Positions 24,381-34,594 of a DNA stretch of 64,000 nt are shown here, piece after piece. Both the position numbers and the translations under genes were made by a program. Each line of letters begins with the position of its first letter. Positions within the stretch are counted from its first letter, which is position 1. The notes under the pieces were generated by a model, which saw nothing but the letters and a program-made list of their open reading frames with translations, had not been told where the DNA came from and made no database searches. Source of the DNA: Imbricaverruca yamaguchii (taxonomy: Eukaryota; Arthropoda; Thecostraca; Neoverrucidae); the NCBI GenBank assembly GCA_034440575.1, contig JAOTOL010001438.1, forward strand, positions 972,387-1,036,386, read 5' to 3'.

Positions 24381-25262
24381 CAGACTGTCCAGACATAGAC
24401 AGTCCAGACACAGACGGTGTAGACGAGGGTACACGGGCCGTCCAGACATAGACAGTGTAGACGAGGGTACACGGGCCGTCCAGACACAGACGGTGTAGAC
24501 GAGGGTACACAGGCCGTACAGACACAGACGGTGTAGACGAGGGTACACGGGCCGTCCAGACACAGACGGCGTAGACGAGGGTACATAGACCGTCCAGACA
24601 CAGACGGTGTAGACGAGGGTACACGGGCCGTCCAGACACAGACGGTGTGGACGAGGGTGCACGGGCAGTCCAGACACAGACGGTGTAGACGAGGGTACAC
24701 GGGCCGTCCAGACACAGACGGTGTAGACGAGGGTACACCGACAGTCCAGACATAGACAGTGTAGACGAGGGTACACGGGCAGTCCAGACACAGACGGTGT
24801 AGACGAGGGTACACAGGCCATCCAGACACAGACGGTGTAGACGAGGGTACACGGGCAGTCCAGACACAGACGGTGTAGACGAGGGTACACGGGCCGTCCA
24901 GACATAGACGGTGTAGACGAGGGTACACGGACAGTCCAGACATAGACGGTGTAGACGAGGGTACACGGGCCGTCCAGATACAGACGATGTAGACGAGGGT
25001 ACACGGGCCGTCCAGACATAGACGGTGTAGACGAGGGTACACAGGCCATCCAGACACAGACGGTGTAGACGAGGGTACACGGGCCGTCCAGACACAGACG
25101 GTGTAGACGAGGGTACACGGGCCGTCCAGATATAGACGGTGTAGACGAGGGTACACTGGCCGTCCAGACACAGACGGTGTAGACGAGGGTACACCGACAG
25201 TCCAGATATAGACGGTGTAGACGAGGGTACACAGGGTAGCGGTAGATGGTGTAGACGAGAGT
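24381..25262. repeat. 38 bp minisatellite, about 23 copies
   Basis: Tandem 38 bp units containing GACGGTGTAGACGAGGGTAC, then ACGGGCCGTCCAGACA. Variants alternate GGGCCGT, GGGCAGT, CGACAGT and AGGCCAT at one position block. Since 38 is not a multiple of three, every minus-strand frame cycles through the same three periodic peptides (314-330 residues). Confidence 0.96.
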
Positions 25263-25320
25263 ACGCAGAGTAGTGATAGATGACACACACGGCCCAGATG
25301 GGGATGGTACATACCTAGGA

Positions 25321-25413
25321 AGAGGAGCTTTGGGTTCTTTTATGACTCACTTCACTGTTAGGCGGCATTGCCTTGTCATGCTTTCGCGCCGATTGGTCCC
25401 GGGTGAACTCGGA
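25321..25413 (-). mobile_element. tRNA-derived SINE, family 1, copy b (3' fragment)
   Basis: On the minus strand the fragment reads CCGAGTTCACCCGGGACCAA, then TCGGCGCGA, and ends in CATAAAAGAACCCAA plus a degenerate CTCCTCTTCC tail. This parallels the body of the intact copy at 59648-59835 (CCGAGTCCATCCGCGACCAA; CGTAAAAGAACCCAA; TTC repeats). The tRNA-like head is missing, and no target-site duplication was found, so this is a truncated or older copy. Confidence 0.65.
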
Positions 25414-26387
25414 GGTTCTAAAGCTAAAAAATGAATTAAAGCATTTTGCAAATTCTTAAATAGTGTGTCAAGTACTTTATAAAGCAGTCGTCACCCGACA
25501 GCTATGGGTATCCGAGAAACTCGATTTCTTGTTTCCACATAGCGATTGGAGACCATGGTTCTGAAGCCCCCAGTGAGTATGCATGGTCGATAAAGACGAC
25601 ACATATACTACGAAAACAACATATGCATTACACAAACGACAGATACACTGCAGAGGCGAGCATTGCAGCCGGCACACATGCGAGTCAAACACAAACCAAC
25701 TAGGATGTGCATGTGCTTGCGGTACTCAGAAGTACAGGCGGTAGGAACGCCACCAGCTGGGTGACCATTTACGAGGTGGCAACACACTACTGGTAGTATA
25801 AGACCCCACGGCCATAGGCTGATTAAGACCTCAGCACACCGCCACCGCCATAACGCGCCGTGCTGTGCGCGGCCAACAGTTCACTTATAGACACACTGTC
25901 ACTCTCATTGTCCACGAGCACGTTGCGGCGTGATCGGCGTCGCCGGCACCGCCCGGCTCGCCGCGATTGCATTAAATCATGTGCGGCCGAGCCCGGTCCG
26001 GCTCGGTCAGCGTCCGCGTCGCCGGCGGCGCCGGCCCGACTCGGGCTTACTGCCGCCAACCTGATTCGAACAGTCGCAGGGGAACGATTCCACTAACAGG
26101 ACCCGGCGACGATAAGAAAATAAGAACGCCGATCATTTTGACTCGGAGCACATGAAATAGATTGATTTGATGGCGGCTACGTGCGCCGGCAAGGCCGGTA
26201 ACGAACCTCGGCGCGACCGTAACGAACGGCATGTCTTCAGTCGCCAGACGCGCCAGTGAGGCTTACGTGCCGAGCGGCTGGTTTATGGCGACAGCGGCGG
26301 GATATGTGCGCGGCGGTGGCCAGCACTCTGATGGTGTGCCGGGCTGATCTGATGATCGCCAGAACCGATGATCGTGCGCCGGCGTGG
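25414..26387. other. Unassigned sequence, GC/CpG-rich centre
   Basis: 25840-26060 is GC- and CpG-rich with short open frames on both strands that match nothing recognisable. No exon supported. Confidence 0.5.
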
Positions 26388-26710
26388 TCAGCGCTCCGGT
26401 GATGGTGTGTCGGGGTGGTCAGGCTTCTGAGGTTGGTGTGTCGGGGTGGTCAGGCCTCTGAGGATGGTGTGTCGGGGTGGTCAGGCCTCTGAGGTTGGTG
26501 TGTCGGGGTGACCAGACCTCTGAGGGTGGTGTGTCGGGGTGACCAGTCCTCTGGGGATGGTATGTCGGAGTGACCAGTCGTTTGATAATGGCGCGCCAGG
26601 GTGATATGATGATCGGCAGCCGTCTGAGGATGGTGTTTCCGGATGAACTCTGAGTATGGTGTATCGGGGTGGCTAGAGCTCTGAAAATGGTGTGCCGGAG
26701 TGATCTGATG
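26388..26710. repeat. 31 bp minisatellite, regular then degenerate
   Basis: Regular units based on GGTGTGTCGGGGTGGTCAGG with CCTCTGAGG occur at about 26400-26575. They decay toward 26710 (GGTGTATCGGGGTGGCTAG, GGTGTGCCGGAGTGATC). Related GGTGTGCCGGG words continue sporadically to about 26900. Confidence 0.88.
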
Positions 26711-27032
26711 CTCATCAGTACACTAATTGTGTTGTCAGGCCGCCAGCCCTCTAGTGATGGTGTGTCAGAATGGCCATCACCCGATAATTGTGTATCGGGG
26801 TTGGTGTTGGTATGTTGGTGTGTTGGTGTGTTGGTGTGCGGGTAACCCGGCACACTCTGCAGTTGGTGTGCCGGGTGACCAGCACCCTGACGGTGTGCTC
26901 GTGCGACCCGCCGCCAGCCGGCGGTCGATGTCGCCGGCGGGGCGTGACGAGGAGACACGTGACGTGACGTGATGAGGCGTGTCTGGCCCACCTCTCCCGG
27001 CAGTTCATCAATTAGAAGCATTCTGTGGTGTC
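26711..27032. other. Unassigned sequence with residual minisatellite words
   Basis: TTGGTGTG words repeat at 26802-26840, and the rest is GC-rich without a recognisable gene. Confidence 0.5.
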
Positions 27033-27266
27033 GATCTGAGGCGGCATCACACACAACAGCAGCCAGGCGGCAGCTGACAGCGCTCATCGAACACCTGATG
27101 TTACGGTGGAGATCTGAGGCGGCATCACACACAACAGCAGTCCGGCGGCAGCTGACAGCGCTCATCGAACACCTGATATTACGGTGACGATCTGAGGCGG
27201 CATCACACACAACAGCAGCCTGGCGGCAGCTGACAGCGCTCATCGAACACCTGACGTCACGGTGGC
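27033..27266. repeat. 78 bp tandem repeat, 3 copies
   Basis: GATCTGAGGCGGCATCACAC begins at 27033, 27111 and 27189. The shared GGCGGCAGCTGACAGCGCTC and ATCGAACACCTGA blocks confirm a 78 bp period with very few differences between copies. Confidence 0.95.
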
Positions 27267-27934
27267 GAACCGCGTCCGCTTGTGATTCGCCTTGCCTGGC
27301 ATGTACAATTATTTGTAAGATGCTGGATAGATTCAATGATCACTAAGGAATCCGACGAATTTTAACCAAGTTGATAAAAACAGCCATATCTGGCTTGTTC
27401 TTTCCGGTGCTTGGCATGGGAGACGCCAATTTGATTAACACGCGCCCTGGAGGGCCTCTGAAAATTACGCGCACCGGAGGGGGCGCGGATTCCTCCCCCT
27501 AAGATCTCGGTTCCTATTGAAGCTAGATCAACAAAATGTACAGGGTGGATGGGTACGGTAGCAACCTCTATTGTGTGCAAATTGTATGGCCTTAGGTTAA
27601 TATTGTCGGGGTCAAATGATGTCGAAATATCAAACGGGTATCGTTTTGCGTGGATTGGCTTGTCATTATGATGGATCGCTGTAATTGTGCTTAAATGCTC
27701 CAAGATGGGCGTCAATGATGTTTAAGACATTACTAATGGTGTAATACTGATACTAGACCCGGCATTTGACCTCAGGTCACCTATATAGCACTACTGTATC
27801 AGGTCATTACCCGCTCCAGTTACTGGAGCCCGGTCGATTGCTCCGTTGGACGGCTTGGCGTAATCGGCTTCGCAAAGAAAGGAGTGAAGTACATGAATAA
27901 AGTATGGAAGCGCTTAGGTACACAATGACAAACA
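27267..27934. other. Unassigned sequence
   Basis: No gene recognised. Short GC clamps (GCACCGGAGGGGGCGCGG near 27470) give no exon or RNA structure I can support. Confidence 0.5.
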
Positions 27935-27988
27935 GTAGTTTTCAGGATGTGTAGGGAGTAGCATGCAAAGTTACATCAATCGCATTTA
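27935..27988 (+). repeat. Dispersed repeat R1, copy 1, left part
   Basis: GTAGTTTTCAGGATGTGTAG and the following 30 bases match the reverse complement of 34080-34132, where they continue uninterrupted into the rest of R1. Here R1 breaks off at GCATTTA (27982-27988) and resumes at 29823. The family is unidentified: it has no coding capacity and no clear terminal repeats. Confidence 0.8.
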
Positions 27989-27993
27989 AGGTG

Positions 27994-28024
<31 letters not shown>

Positions 28025-28039
28025 AAAAAGGGGGGGGGG

Positions 28040-28067
<28 letters not shown>
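27994..28067. repeat. Poly-A / poly-G / poly-A low-complexity block
   Basis: About 29 A, then T, A6, G9-10 and about 27 A. It could be the A-rich tail of an inserted element, but the pure A-G-A structure followed by CCGCGCCCCGGGGG looks as much like an unresolved consensus or assembly join. Confidence 0.85.
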
Positions 28068-28072
<5 letters not shown>

Positions 28073-28194
28073 CCGCGCCCCGGGGGCTGCCTATGTAAGC
28101 TTGGCCCGGGCGATAGCGATGATGGGGCTGCCATTGTTAAGTACGTTGGGTGTGCACCCGCCTGACACAAGCACGGGGGGCGGTGTCGGTGACT

Positions 28195-29060
28195 TGATGC
28201 TGGGTGTTGTTGGTTAATTTCGCGGTCGGGCCAGCCAGGTCCAACACCAAAATATCGTCTATACCCGTGAGCTGGCTTAACATGCAGCTAGCGACTGGCG
28301 GTCATAAGCAATTGCTGAGTGCACATCGTTGCCCATAGCCACTCCTTTCGTTTGCTTGTACTGGAGTTACCAAACGTATGGGTTATTGTGAAATATGTGT
28401 TGTAATTTCGCACATCCTGTACCCCAATCCCGAAGAGACGGATATCATCCAGATTGTCCTCGATTAGGCGATTACAGCATCTATTCCTCCTTTATCGGAA
28501 TACTGCCATATACATTTTTGACGTCCATGGTGAAACAATACTGCCCTCCGGAAGTTTGGTAGGAAACGTTTCTTTCACTCTCTGTAGGTACGACTCCGTG
28601 TTTGTCGATGGGCGGGAACCAACGCTAGTATCTGGACAGAATCTTGCTCAATAACCAAGATAGCTTGTCTGGGGTCACCACTGGCCGACACTATGGGGCG
28701 CAGTGGAACCCTAATTTGTGGTTTTTGAAGCCCGTATAATTCCGCTGTGCGGCTGGGTGAGGGGGAGAGACAAACTGTGTCTTTATGTAACTTCCCGGAT
28801 AAGGTTTCTTGATAATAGTACACGTTTCAATTTCGAGACGGTTGGTAGGGTTTGGCTGGGAAGAATGCTCTGATAATCATCCGTTATTGTCCTGGCCTTT
28901 TCAATGTAATCCGTTTTGTTTACGACGAATCCTTTGCATTTATCTGACGGCTTCACTATTACAGTATCGTTGTTTTCAATTCCCGCAGTACTTCCCTCTG
29001 TTTCGCATAATTGTCCGACCTTTGTTCGATGCTCTGTTGTGATATTTATATGCTTTTGAA
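28195..29060 (-). pseudogene. Decayed Penelope-like element reverse transcriptase
   Basis: Read on the minus strand, RT landmarks of Penelope-like elements appear in the right order but in shifting frames. VKPSDKCKGFVV is near 28955-28920 (family form KPADKG..VV). LYGLQKPQIRVPLRPIVSASG is near 28735-28677. FTMDVKNVYGSIP is near 28537-28496. YKQTKGVAMG is near 28361-28328, and IDDIL, the catalytic aspartate pair, is at about 28262-28248. Frameshifts and stops lie between these blocks, so no intact protein is encoded. The GIY-YIG endonuclease expected after the RT in most family members is not visible. An intact member would copy its RNA into nuclear DNA. The whole relic lies inside a split copy of repeat R1, which supports its being an insertion. 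Confidence 0.82.
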
Positions 29061-29822
29061 CTTTAGTTTTAAATCTTTCAATTCAGATTCTAATTGAGTT
29101 GTGGCTCTCGGTGGTTGGTATGCGGAATGTCGGGAACATGTGGAAGCTTTGAATGACCTGTGCTGAGGTGCTTTGTGATAAGCCTGCCTGCGGTACCTGG
29201 GTACGTTTGCTGTTTTGTCTCCTCACATTCCTCCACCGCAACCATAGATCGCCCTTTCTACGCCTGATTCGCCCTTTCCAACAGCTACGATCTACTTTTT
29301 AGGTAACGCGAAATTTGGGCCTTGTCAAGCAATCCCAATATACCTGAGTCTGGATTTTAGATTAGAGTGGTATTGTTCTGATCGCCGTGTGTCCGTACCG
29401 TGTGCTAGTACTGCAACTACCGTTCCCTGTGCCGCGTGGTGAACCAATTGTTTGTATCTAGGAGTGGCGTCGGTGTTGTACTGAGTGTACCTGGCGAAGT
29501 TCGTCCTCTTGTGGTGCGCTGCGCGGCTGCTGCCTCACGCCGCGTTTGACTCCGAAACAACGCTGGAGATCACGAACAGACACCACCCGGCATTGCCAAA
29601 GCCCACCAAGTTCCTACAGTCACAACGCTGGACACGAACGCACTAACAACGCGCACCGACCCTATCCGCAGCAGCGAAAACCGACAAACTCCTATGATGT
29701 CCTATGATTCCTACTCCTGATGATGCCCGGCCGAAACGTTGTAATATAGCATGATCCCTAACGCTATTTTGATGTTGAGTAACGCACCTCCTGGTTATTG
29801 AGGGGACATTCGTCTCACACAA
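29061..29822 (-). mobile_element. Probable 5' remainder of the Penelope-like insertion
   Basis: This lies between the RT relic and the point where repeat R1 resumes, so by position it belongs to the inserted block. Minus-strand peptides such as GLLDKAQISRYLKS are loosely like the N-terminal region of Penelope-like proteins but are too weak to prove it. On the plus strand at 29717-29742, CTGATGATGCCCGGCCGAAAC has the spacing of a hammerhead-ribozyme core with a collapsed stem II, as seen near Penelope-like ends. It is on the opposite strand to the RT, so either the terminus is inverted or the resemblance is accidental. Confidence 0.45.
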
Positions 29823-30215
29823 TTATTTGCATTTATGACAACATTTCATTTGATCAAGTTTGGTTCCATTAGCCTGTCATGAACTTGACCTGACTTGACC
29901 TCGGTTACACATGACTTTGAAACAATACAGCAAAGCAATGTACATCAAACAAGTCGCTAGTGTTGCCAGGAACACTTCCCTTTTGCCAATGTACGGGAAA
30001 CGCATCAGCGCCGATTTTTGTCGTCTGGCGTTGATAATTTTTGTTTACTCTAACTTGACAATTTGTTGGCCGATTTTAATTTTTCTTCCTTTAAGCAACG
30101 CGTCGTTCATTTCTAAGCTAGTACGCAAATCATTGCGTATATCGGCTGGTAAAATCTGGCGTTGTGTACGAAAAGCCAGACGGGTGGGCGGATTTCGCCC
30201 CCCTCCCCCTCCAGG
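29823..30215 (+). repeat. Dispersed repeat R1, copy 1, right part
   Basis: Continues R1 after the inserted block. Long collinear similarity exists to the reverse complement of 33670-34085, for example TTTGCATTTATGACAACATT, ACATGACTTTGAAAC, AGTGTTGCCA and TCATTTCTAAGC. A GCATTTA word occurs at both break points (27982-27988 and 29829-29835) and may be the remnant of a target duplication. The apparent 107-codon plus-strand frame at 29911-30234 and the 94-codon minus-strand frame in copy 2 translate to related peptides only because the DNA is homologous. Confidence 0.82.
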
Positions 30216-31317
30216 GCTCGTGTTAATCTATTGAGCCATTGACCGCCAGTAGCAGCATATGCACCGTAACGTCCACACTTCCTTTGCTACCTATTGGAGG
30301 TGTGCTCATTCCAGAGCTATTCTGTGCATCACGTCGTTAGCAAGTTCAAATACCTAGAACTTGCCAGGTGATTTGTTGCGTGGATCACGAATGAGGCCTT
30401 CCAAGTTGCATTTGTTCAGGTCCCAAGTCGTTTTGAGGTCTTCATGGCATCCGAGTCGCCTTTTAACAGTTCGCATCCAACACAATATTGATGTCGACCC
30501 GCTTATATAAAGTGTTACGGTTTGGGATAATTATGCAATTAATCTACATTAACAAAGTGTCCACGGCCGGAACGGAGAAACGCTCGCAACAAAATAGATC
30601 TGTTGCACTTGGATTACATACATTTTTGCTCCTCCTAGTGATTCAGATATCTCGCCAACTAGATGATTTTGACGCTTCCCGTGAAGGGACTGTTAATGTC
30701 TCTCCAAAGTCGGTTCAAAGTGACAGTTGTCTTGAGGAGTACACATTCATATCTATGCTCAAGTCGGCCCTTCATTGATTCTCGATGGTTTCTGTTGGGG
30801 TCTACGTAAATATGGTGACGAAGTCCAGTGGTGTTAGCATTTGTATTAATTTGTTCGGGCTAATTATGTAACGAGTACTGAATTCGCTTCTTACAATATT
30901 CCACCGGACACGTTTTTCGGGTTGCTGTGTACCATCGGCTAGCAAATTATTTAGAACTCTCCAAGACGTTCACATTAGAGGGACAAACAGAGGTGGAAAA
31001 AATACCGGCTACTCGGCCACGAGCGTGGGTGGCTGATATTTGAAAAATATCTCCGGTTATGGTGACAACTTACGGTACCGTATTATCATTGCGTATGGAT
31101 TGCATTTATCATCAGGCCGTTTTGCCTCTTAACATACCCAGTCAATTTGTATTTCCTAACCATCCAGACATATACGTACTCATCTAGTTTCAGTACATGT
31201 ATCAGAAGCGTACAGAAACAATTTAGTGGCTATGATCGAGGGGACGGGGGCTGAAAAACTCTACCACTCGTGGTAAAGTCCATAGGTTTTAACATTGCCG
31301 TGGTAAGCCTGTCACCT
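30216..31317. other. Unassigned sequence
   Basis: No gene or repeat recognised. The last bases (31318-31330, just beyond) are the left target-site duplication of the next SINE. Confidence 0.5.
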
Positions 31318-31330
31318 ACGAACTGTCCCG

Positions 31331-31517
31331 TTTGTTGTTTATTGTTTATTGGTTGGTTCACGACACACTTTATGCACAGTCACGGCTAATGGCGCCGCCC
31401 ACACTGTTTCGCCGGTGGGCCGCGGGATTGGGAAATGTACTGAGTGGCGCTAGAGTCGAACCCGGGACCTTTGGTACCCATAGCCCGACACCTTAACCAC
31501 TCGGCCATCCCCGCCCC
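31331..31517 (-). mobile_element. tRNA-derived SINE, family 2
   Basis: On the minus strand the element starts GGGGCGGGGATGGCCGAGTG. The A box TGGCCGAGTGG and B box GGTTCGACTCT are intact and about 40 bp apart, giving a head that resembles a class II (Leu/Ser-type) tRNA without its long variable arm. A roughly 100 bp tRNA-unrelated body follows, ending in an A-rich tail of AATAAACAATAAACAACAAA form. Flanking direct repeats ACGAACTGTCCCG lie at 31318-31330 and 31518-31530, identical over 13 bases (14 including the next T). The acceptor stem does not pair and a tail and TSD are present, so this is a retroposed SINE rather than a tRNA gene. It sits inside one copy of a direct repeat also found at 32341-32393. 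Confidence 0.9.
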
Positions 31518-31530
31518 ACGAACTGTCCCG

Positions 31531-31581
31531 TCGCAGTCCAGAGATTGAGCCCGACGCAACAGTTCCGTTTTCCAGCGCAGT
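31531..31581 (+). repeat. Direct repeat R2, copy 1
   Basis: GTCCAGAGATTGA-CGACGCAAC and GTTCCGTTTTCC-GCGCAGTT match 32341-32393 with about five substitutions. The SINE at 31331-31517 interrupts sequence just upstream in this copy. Confidence 0.75.
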
Positions 31582-31795
31582 TTGTAGCGTGTGGTACGGC
31601 TCGCATCACAGCTAACGAGATATGGCTGACATCACGTGAAAGCCCCAAATGTTGGCTATCCATCGGGTACAATTTCGTTTCGGTCGGGTCAACATGTTGC
31701 ACATGCGCGCCACTGGGGTCCTGAAAGAACTGGTGTCCGGTGAATGACCGGTCGCCCATAGGAAGAGCATGCAAAACTTGGATTGACCAGATTCA
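31582..31795. other. Unassigned sequence, probably part of a larger decayed repeat
   Basis: Lies between R2 and the R3 homology. Words such as GATATGGCTGACATCACGTG have no second copy here. Confidence 0.4.
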
Positions 31796-32090
31796 GACCG
31801 CAATATCTCAACAACCAGTGGACCGATTGACACCAAGTCAACACCTTAGTATTGCCACGACAATTTTCAACATCGTCGTGGCAACCATTTCTGAGTCACG
31901 CGCCACGTGGACGCGAGGGGGTGTGGAAAGCGGAAGCGGCGTTTTTTAGCGTTTTTCACGATTTGGTCTGGTTCTCGGAAACGGCTATACTTGGCGACTT
32001 GCCGTCACTTTCACATCATGGCCCCATGTACCGGCTACAATTTTCCAATTGACGGTCAGTGGTTGCAGAGTGCGCGGGCGCAGTCATCGT
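31796..32090 (+). repeat. Dispersed repeat R3, copy 1
   Basis: Collinear with the reverse complement of 55250-55565. Shared blocks include TTTTTCACGATTTGGTCTG / TTCACGATTTGGTTTG, GGAAACGGCTA, CCATGTACCGGCTACAATTT / CCATGTCCGGCTACACATTT and CCAATT. Identity is roughly 65-75 percent with indels. It has no coding capacity of its own, so it is an old non-autonomous or truncated repeat. Confidence 0.75.
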
Positions 32091-32340
32091 GAAAGGGGCT
32101 GCATGTGTTTCATTCCATGAAAAAGGTTCTGTTTGCTACTTTCTCCACACCACTATCGAATGACATTTTGCGGAGAAAGTTGCATGCGCGGATAGCCAGC
32201 CCACTATGTGTGATGCTCACAAGTCCTTCGGATTTTACCAATCTCAAATACTTTTGTTGCAATCGTCGATGCCCGAAACCCGTTACCAGACGTCACTTTC
32301 GGCAATCTTGGCAGACGGAGACGGCACAGTGTCCTGTCAC

Positions 32341-32393
32341 CGTCCAGAGATTGAATTCGACGCAACGGTTCCGTTTTCCGGCGCAGTTTGTTT
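32341..32393 (+). repeat. Direct repeat R2, copy 2
   Basis: Second copy of the 50 bp segment at 31531-31581, same orientation, about 0.81 kb away. Confidence 0.75.
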
Positions 32394-32439
32394 TAAAAAT
32401 GGATTTATCTACATAATATGGTGTTGTGCACAAGGTGTG

Positions 32440-32600
32440 AGTGCTAATATGACACTACCATCACGAGAAAAGGTGCGTTGTGGCTATCCTGGTTGCAAAT
32501 TTAATGGCCAGTCAAGATCGTCCAATAGGCATCTGAAAGCAAAGCATGCCGGTTTACCTATCCGGCTGAAGAAAAACTGCCTTTGGAGAAGGAGGCCGGT
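32440..32600 (+). pseudogene. C2H2 zinc-finger-like fragment
   Basis: In the frame running through 32479, the peptide CGYPGCKFNGQSRSSNRH followed by LKAKH gives C-x4-C-x11-H-x4-H, one residue short of a classical C2H2 finger, with a basic tail (LPIRLKK) after it. The surrounding frame (32206-32952) shows no other domain, and there is no convincing exon boundary. It may be a relic of a transposase or zinc-finger gene, or coincidence. Confidence 0.3.
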
Positions 32601-33669
32601 GGCAATCATGGTACATTGCTGCAGGAAGTGCAAGTTCTACTTGCCAACATCATGTGTGCAAAATATGGCAATCCTGAGGGTGCTTTGTTCATGTGCAAGC
32701 AAAAATACTATGACGCATTGTGAAATTGCTCAACCATATAAAACTGCTTGGTGCAGTATTATATGCCCAATATTTATCAGTCTAGCATATCATTTCAGGC
32801 ATTTTTCCCACACTCCGAAAAGTTGCAATTTTTCGTTTTGGGCACAACCAACATTGAGTGGTGGGAGAGGGGGGATGGAAATGCCCTCCCAAAATCATAC
32901 AAAGCTATACCTATGTAGCCTGCATGTGTTTCATCTTATTCTCCGGAAGTGAGTGCGCAATGAACATAGAACAAAAATAGTGCACATATGCTCGTTTCAC
33001 CACTTTTATATTTCACTACAGTTCATATCACTGCTGATCATCGAATCATGTCTTCGGCCTGTATCAGTGCACGGAAAAGCGAGTGTCTCACGTCAGCCTA
33101 TAGTTGCACATAATGCTGAATGTTGATATATAAGTGATTGGATGCTAAATGGACGATCATATATAGACTAAATCATTCTTCTTTGTTCCATTTCAACATC
33201 ATCGTCGGTATTTCGCACTCGCTCACATACGTACAGGGTCTTACTACGAGTCATCGACATTTGACAGCCTAGTGGTGTTCGATATTCTGTAGGTGACAGG
33301 CTGGACGCTTTTTTCTCCTGTGGTGACAAATGCCGAAGCATTTGGGACCGATACCTGGGTCGGTCGGTCTGATGGGACCAAGCCCGGTTGAGGCCCAGTG
33401 AAATGAACCGAAGCCCGGTCAAAAGACTAATTCTTTAAACACATTTGTTTTTGTACATGCAGTTCATTTGCTTTTTGCCCTTGCCTTTTGTGCTTAATTA
33501 AGGTAATATAGCCAGTTCACGCCACTTTGGAAAGCCTTGTTCATTTGAAGAATGTGGATTGGAGATAAGTATCTTATCAAGATTTGAATAGGCCCATACT
33601 TTTCTCTAATCTTAACTATTAGCCTTATGACGTTCACCGAGGAGAATCTGCCTGAAAATCGGAACCCCC
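32601..33669. other. Unassigned sequence
   Basis: No gene recognised. A purine-rich GGTGGGAGAGGGGGGATGG tract is at 32859-32878. Confidence 0.5.
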
Positions 33670-34132
33670 ACCCTACCCCTGGAGCGGGGCGATATCCCCC
33701 ACCCCTCCGGTTTTTCGCACATAACTCCAGATTTTACCAATCGATATACGCCATTGTTTGTGTACCTGCTTAGAAATGATCGACGCGTGCTTAAAACAAG
33801 AAAAATTGAAATCGGCCGAAAATGTTTCGAGTTAAGGGCCGTTAAATATTGAAAACAATTAACAGAGCCAGACCACAAAAATCGGCACTGATGCACTTCC
33901 CGTATGTTGGCAAAAGGGAATTTTTTTTGGCAACACTAGTGACTTGTCTGATGTATATTGTTATGCTATATAGTTTCAAAGTCATGTTAGGTCACCGAGG
34001 CCAAGTCGGGTCAAGTTCATGATAGGTTAATGAAACCAAACTTGGTCAATTGGAATGTTGTCATAAATGCAAATGACTGTCATGCGATTGATGCCACCTT
34101 GCATATTACTCCCTACACATCCTGAAAACTAC
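33670..34132 (-). repeat. Dispersed repeat R1, copy 2 (uninterrupted)
   Basis: The minus strand from 34132 to about 33670 reads through both halves of copy 1 without a break, from the GTAGTTTTCAGG start through CATCAATCGCATGACAGTCA to the region ending in a CCCC-rich stretch. Similarity is about 75-80 percent by eye. This copy shows what the pre-insertion site of the Penelope-like element looked like. Confidence 0.82.
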
Positions 34133-34594
34133 GTGTCGCGTGCCGCATTTGTTATCCATGGACGTATATGGCAGGCAATGGTGCAGCCAGAATTTTCCTG
34201 AAACCGACAAAAATGTGATGAGACAATTTTTTAATCAGAGTTTTGCGTGGAAAATATATGCAAGTTTGTCGTTTCATCTAACGTATTTTTAGGAGCTGGG
34301 AGGGTGCCTATCCCCCATTTGGCCGCGCTTCCCTTGACAAAGATCCATAGCGAGGTAAAGTGCTGAGCAAAACACAACCTACTTATTGTATTACCCACTC
34401 ATATTTCGAAGAAAGCAAATCTCACAGCTACCCAGATACCAGCTCCTCAAAAGCCTCATCATCGCCTGGGTACCGCTGTCGCTGGCTCGGGTGTTTCGTA
34501 CGCTGAAAACATTATCTGATAGTCCACGTTAAATCCGTTCGGCTGCATCCTGCCTCACAAATGAGAGGTATTTTGGTCTCTTGTCTATGTTCAC
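34133..34594. other. Unassigned sequence with one arm of a 55 bp direct repeat
   Basis: 34391-34443 (ACCCACTCATATTTCGAA then CAGCTACCCAGATACCAGCT) recurs at 35166-35220 at about 80 percent identity. No gene recognised. Confidence 0.55.

Noticed and set aside
24298..25290. 330-codon minus-strand frame and its two companions
   Set aside because: The three frames encode the same periodic peptides in rotation because the 38 bp unit shifts frame each repeat. Not a protein.
25840..26090. CpG-rich block as an exon or promoter
   Set aside because: No TATA-like element, splice site pair or conserved peptide could be identified. Composition alone is not enough.
31440..31517. Possible tRNA-Leu/Ser gene on the minus strand
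   Set aside because: No acceptor-stem pairing and no long variable arm. It is the head of a SINE with a perfect TSD.
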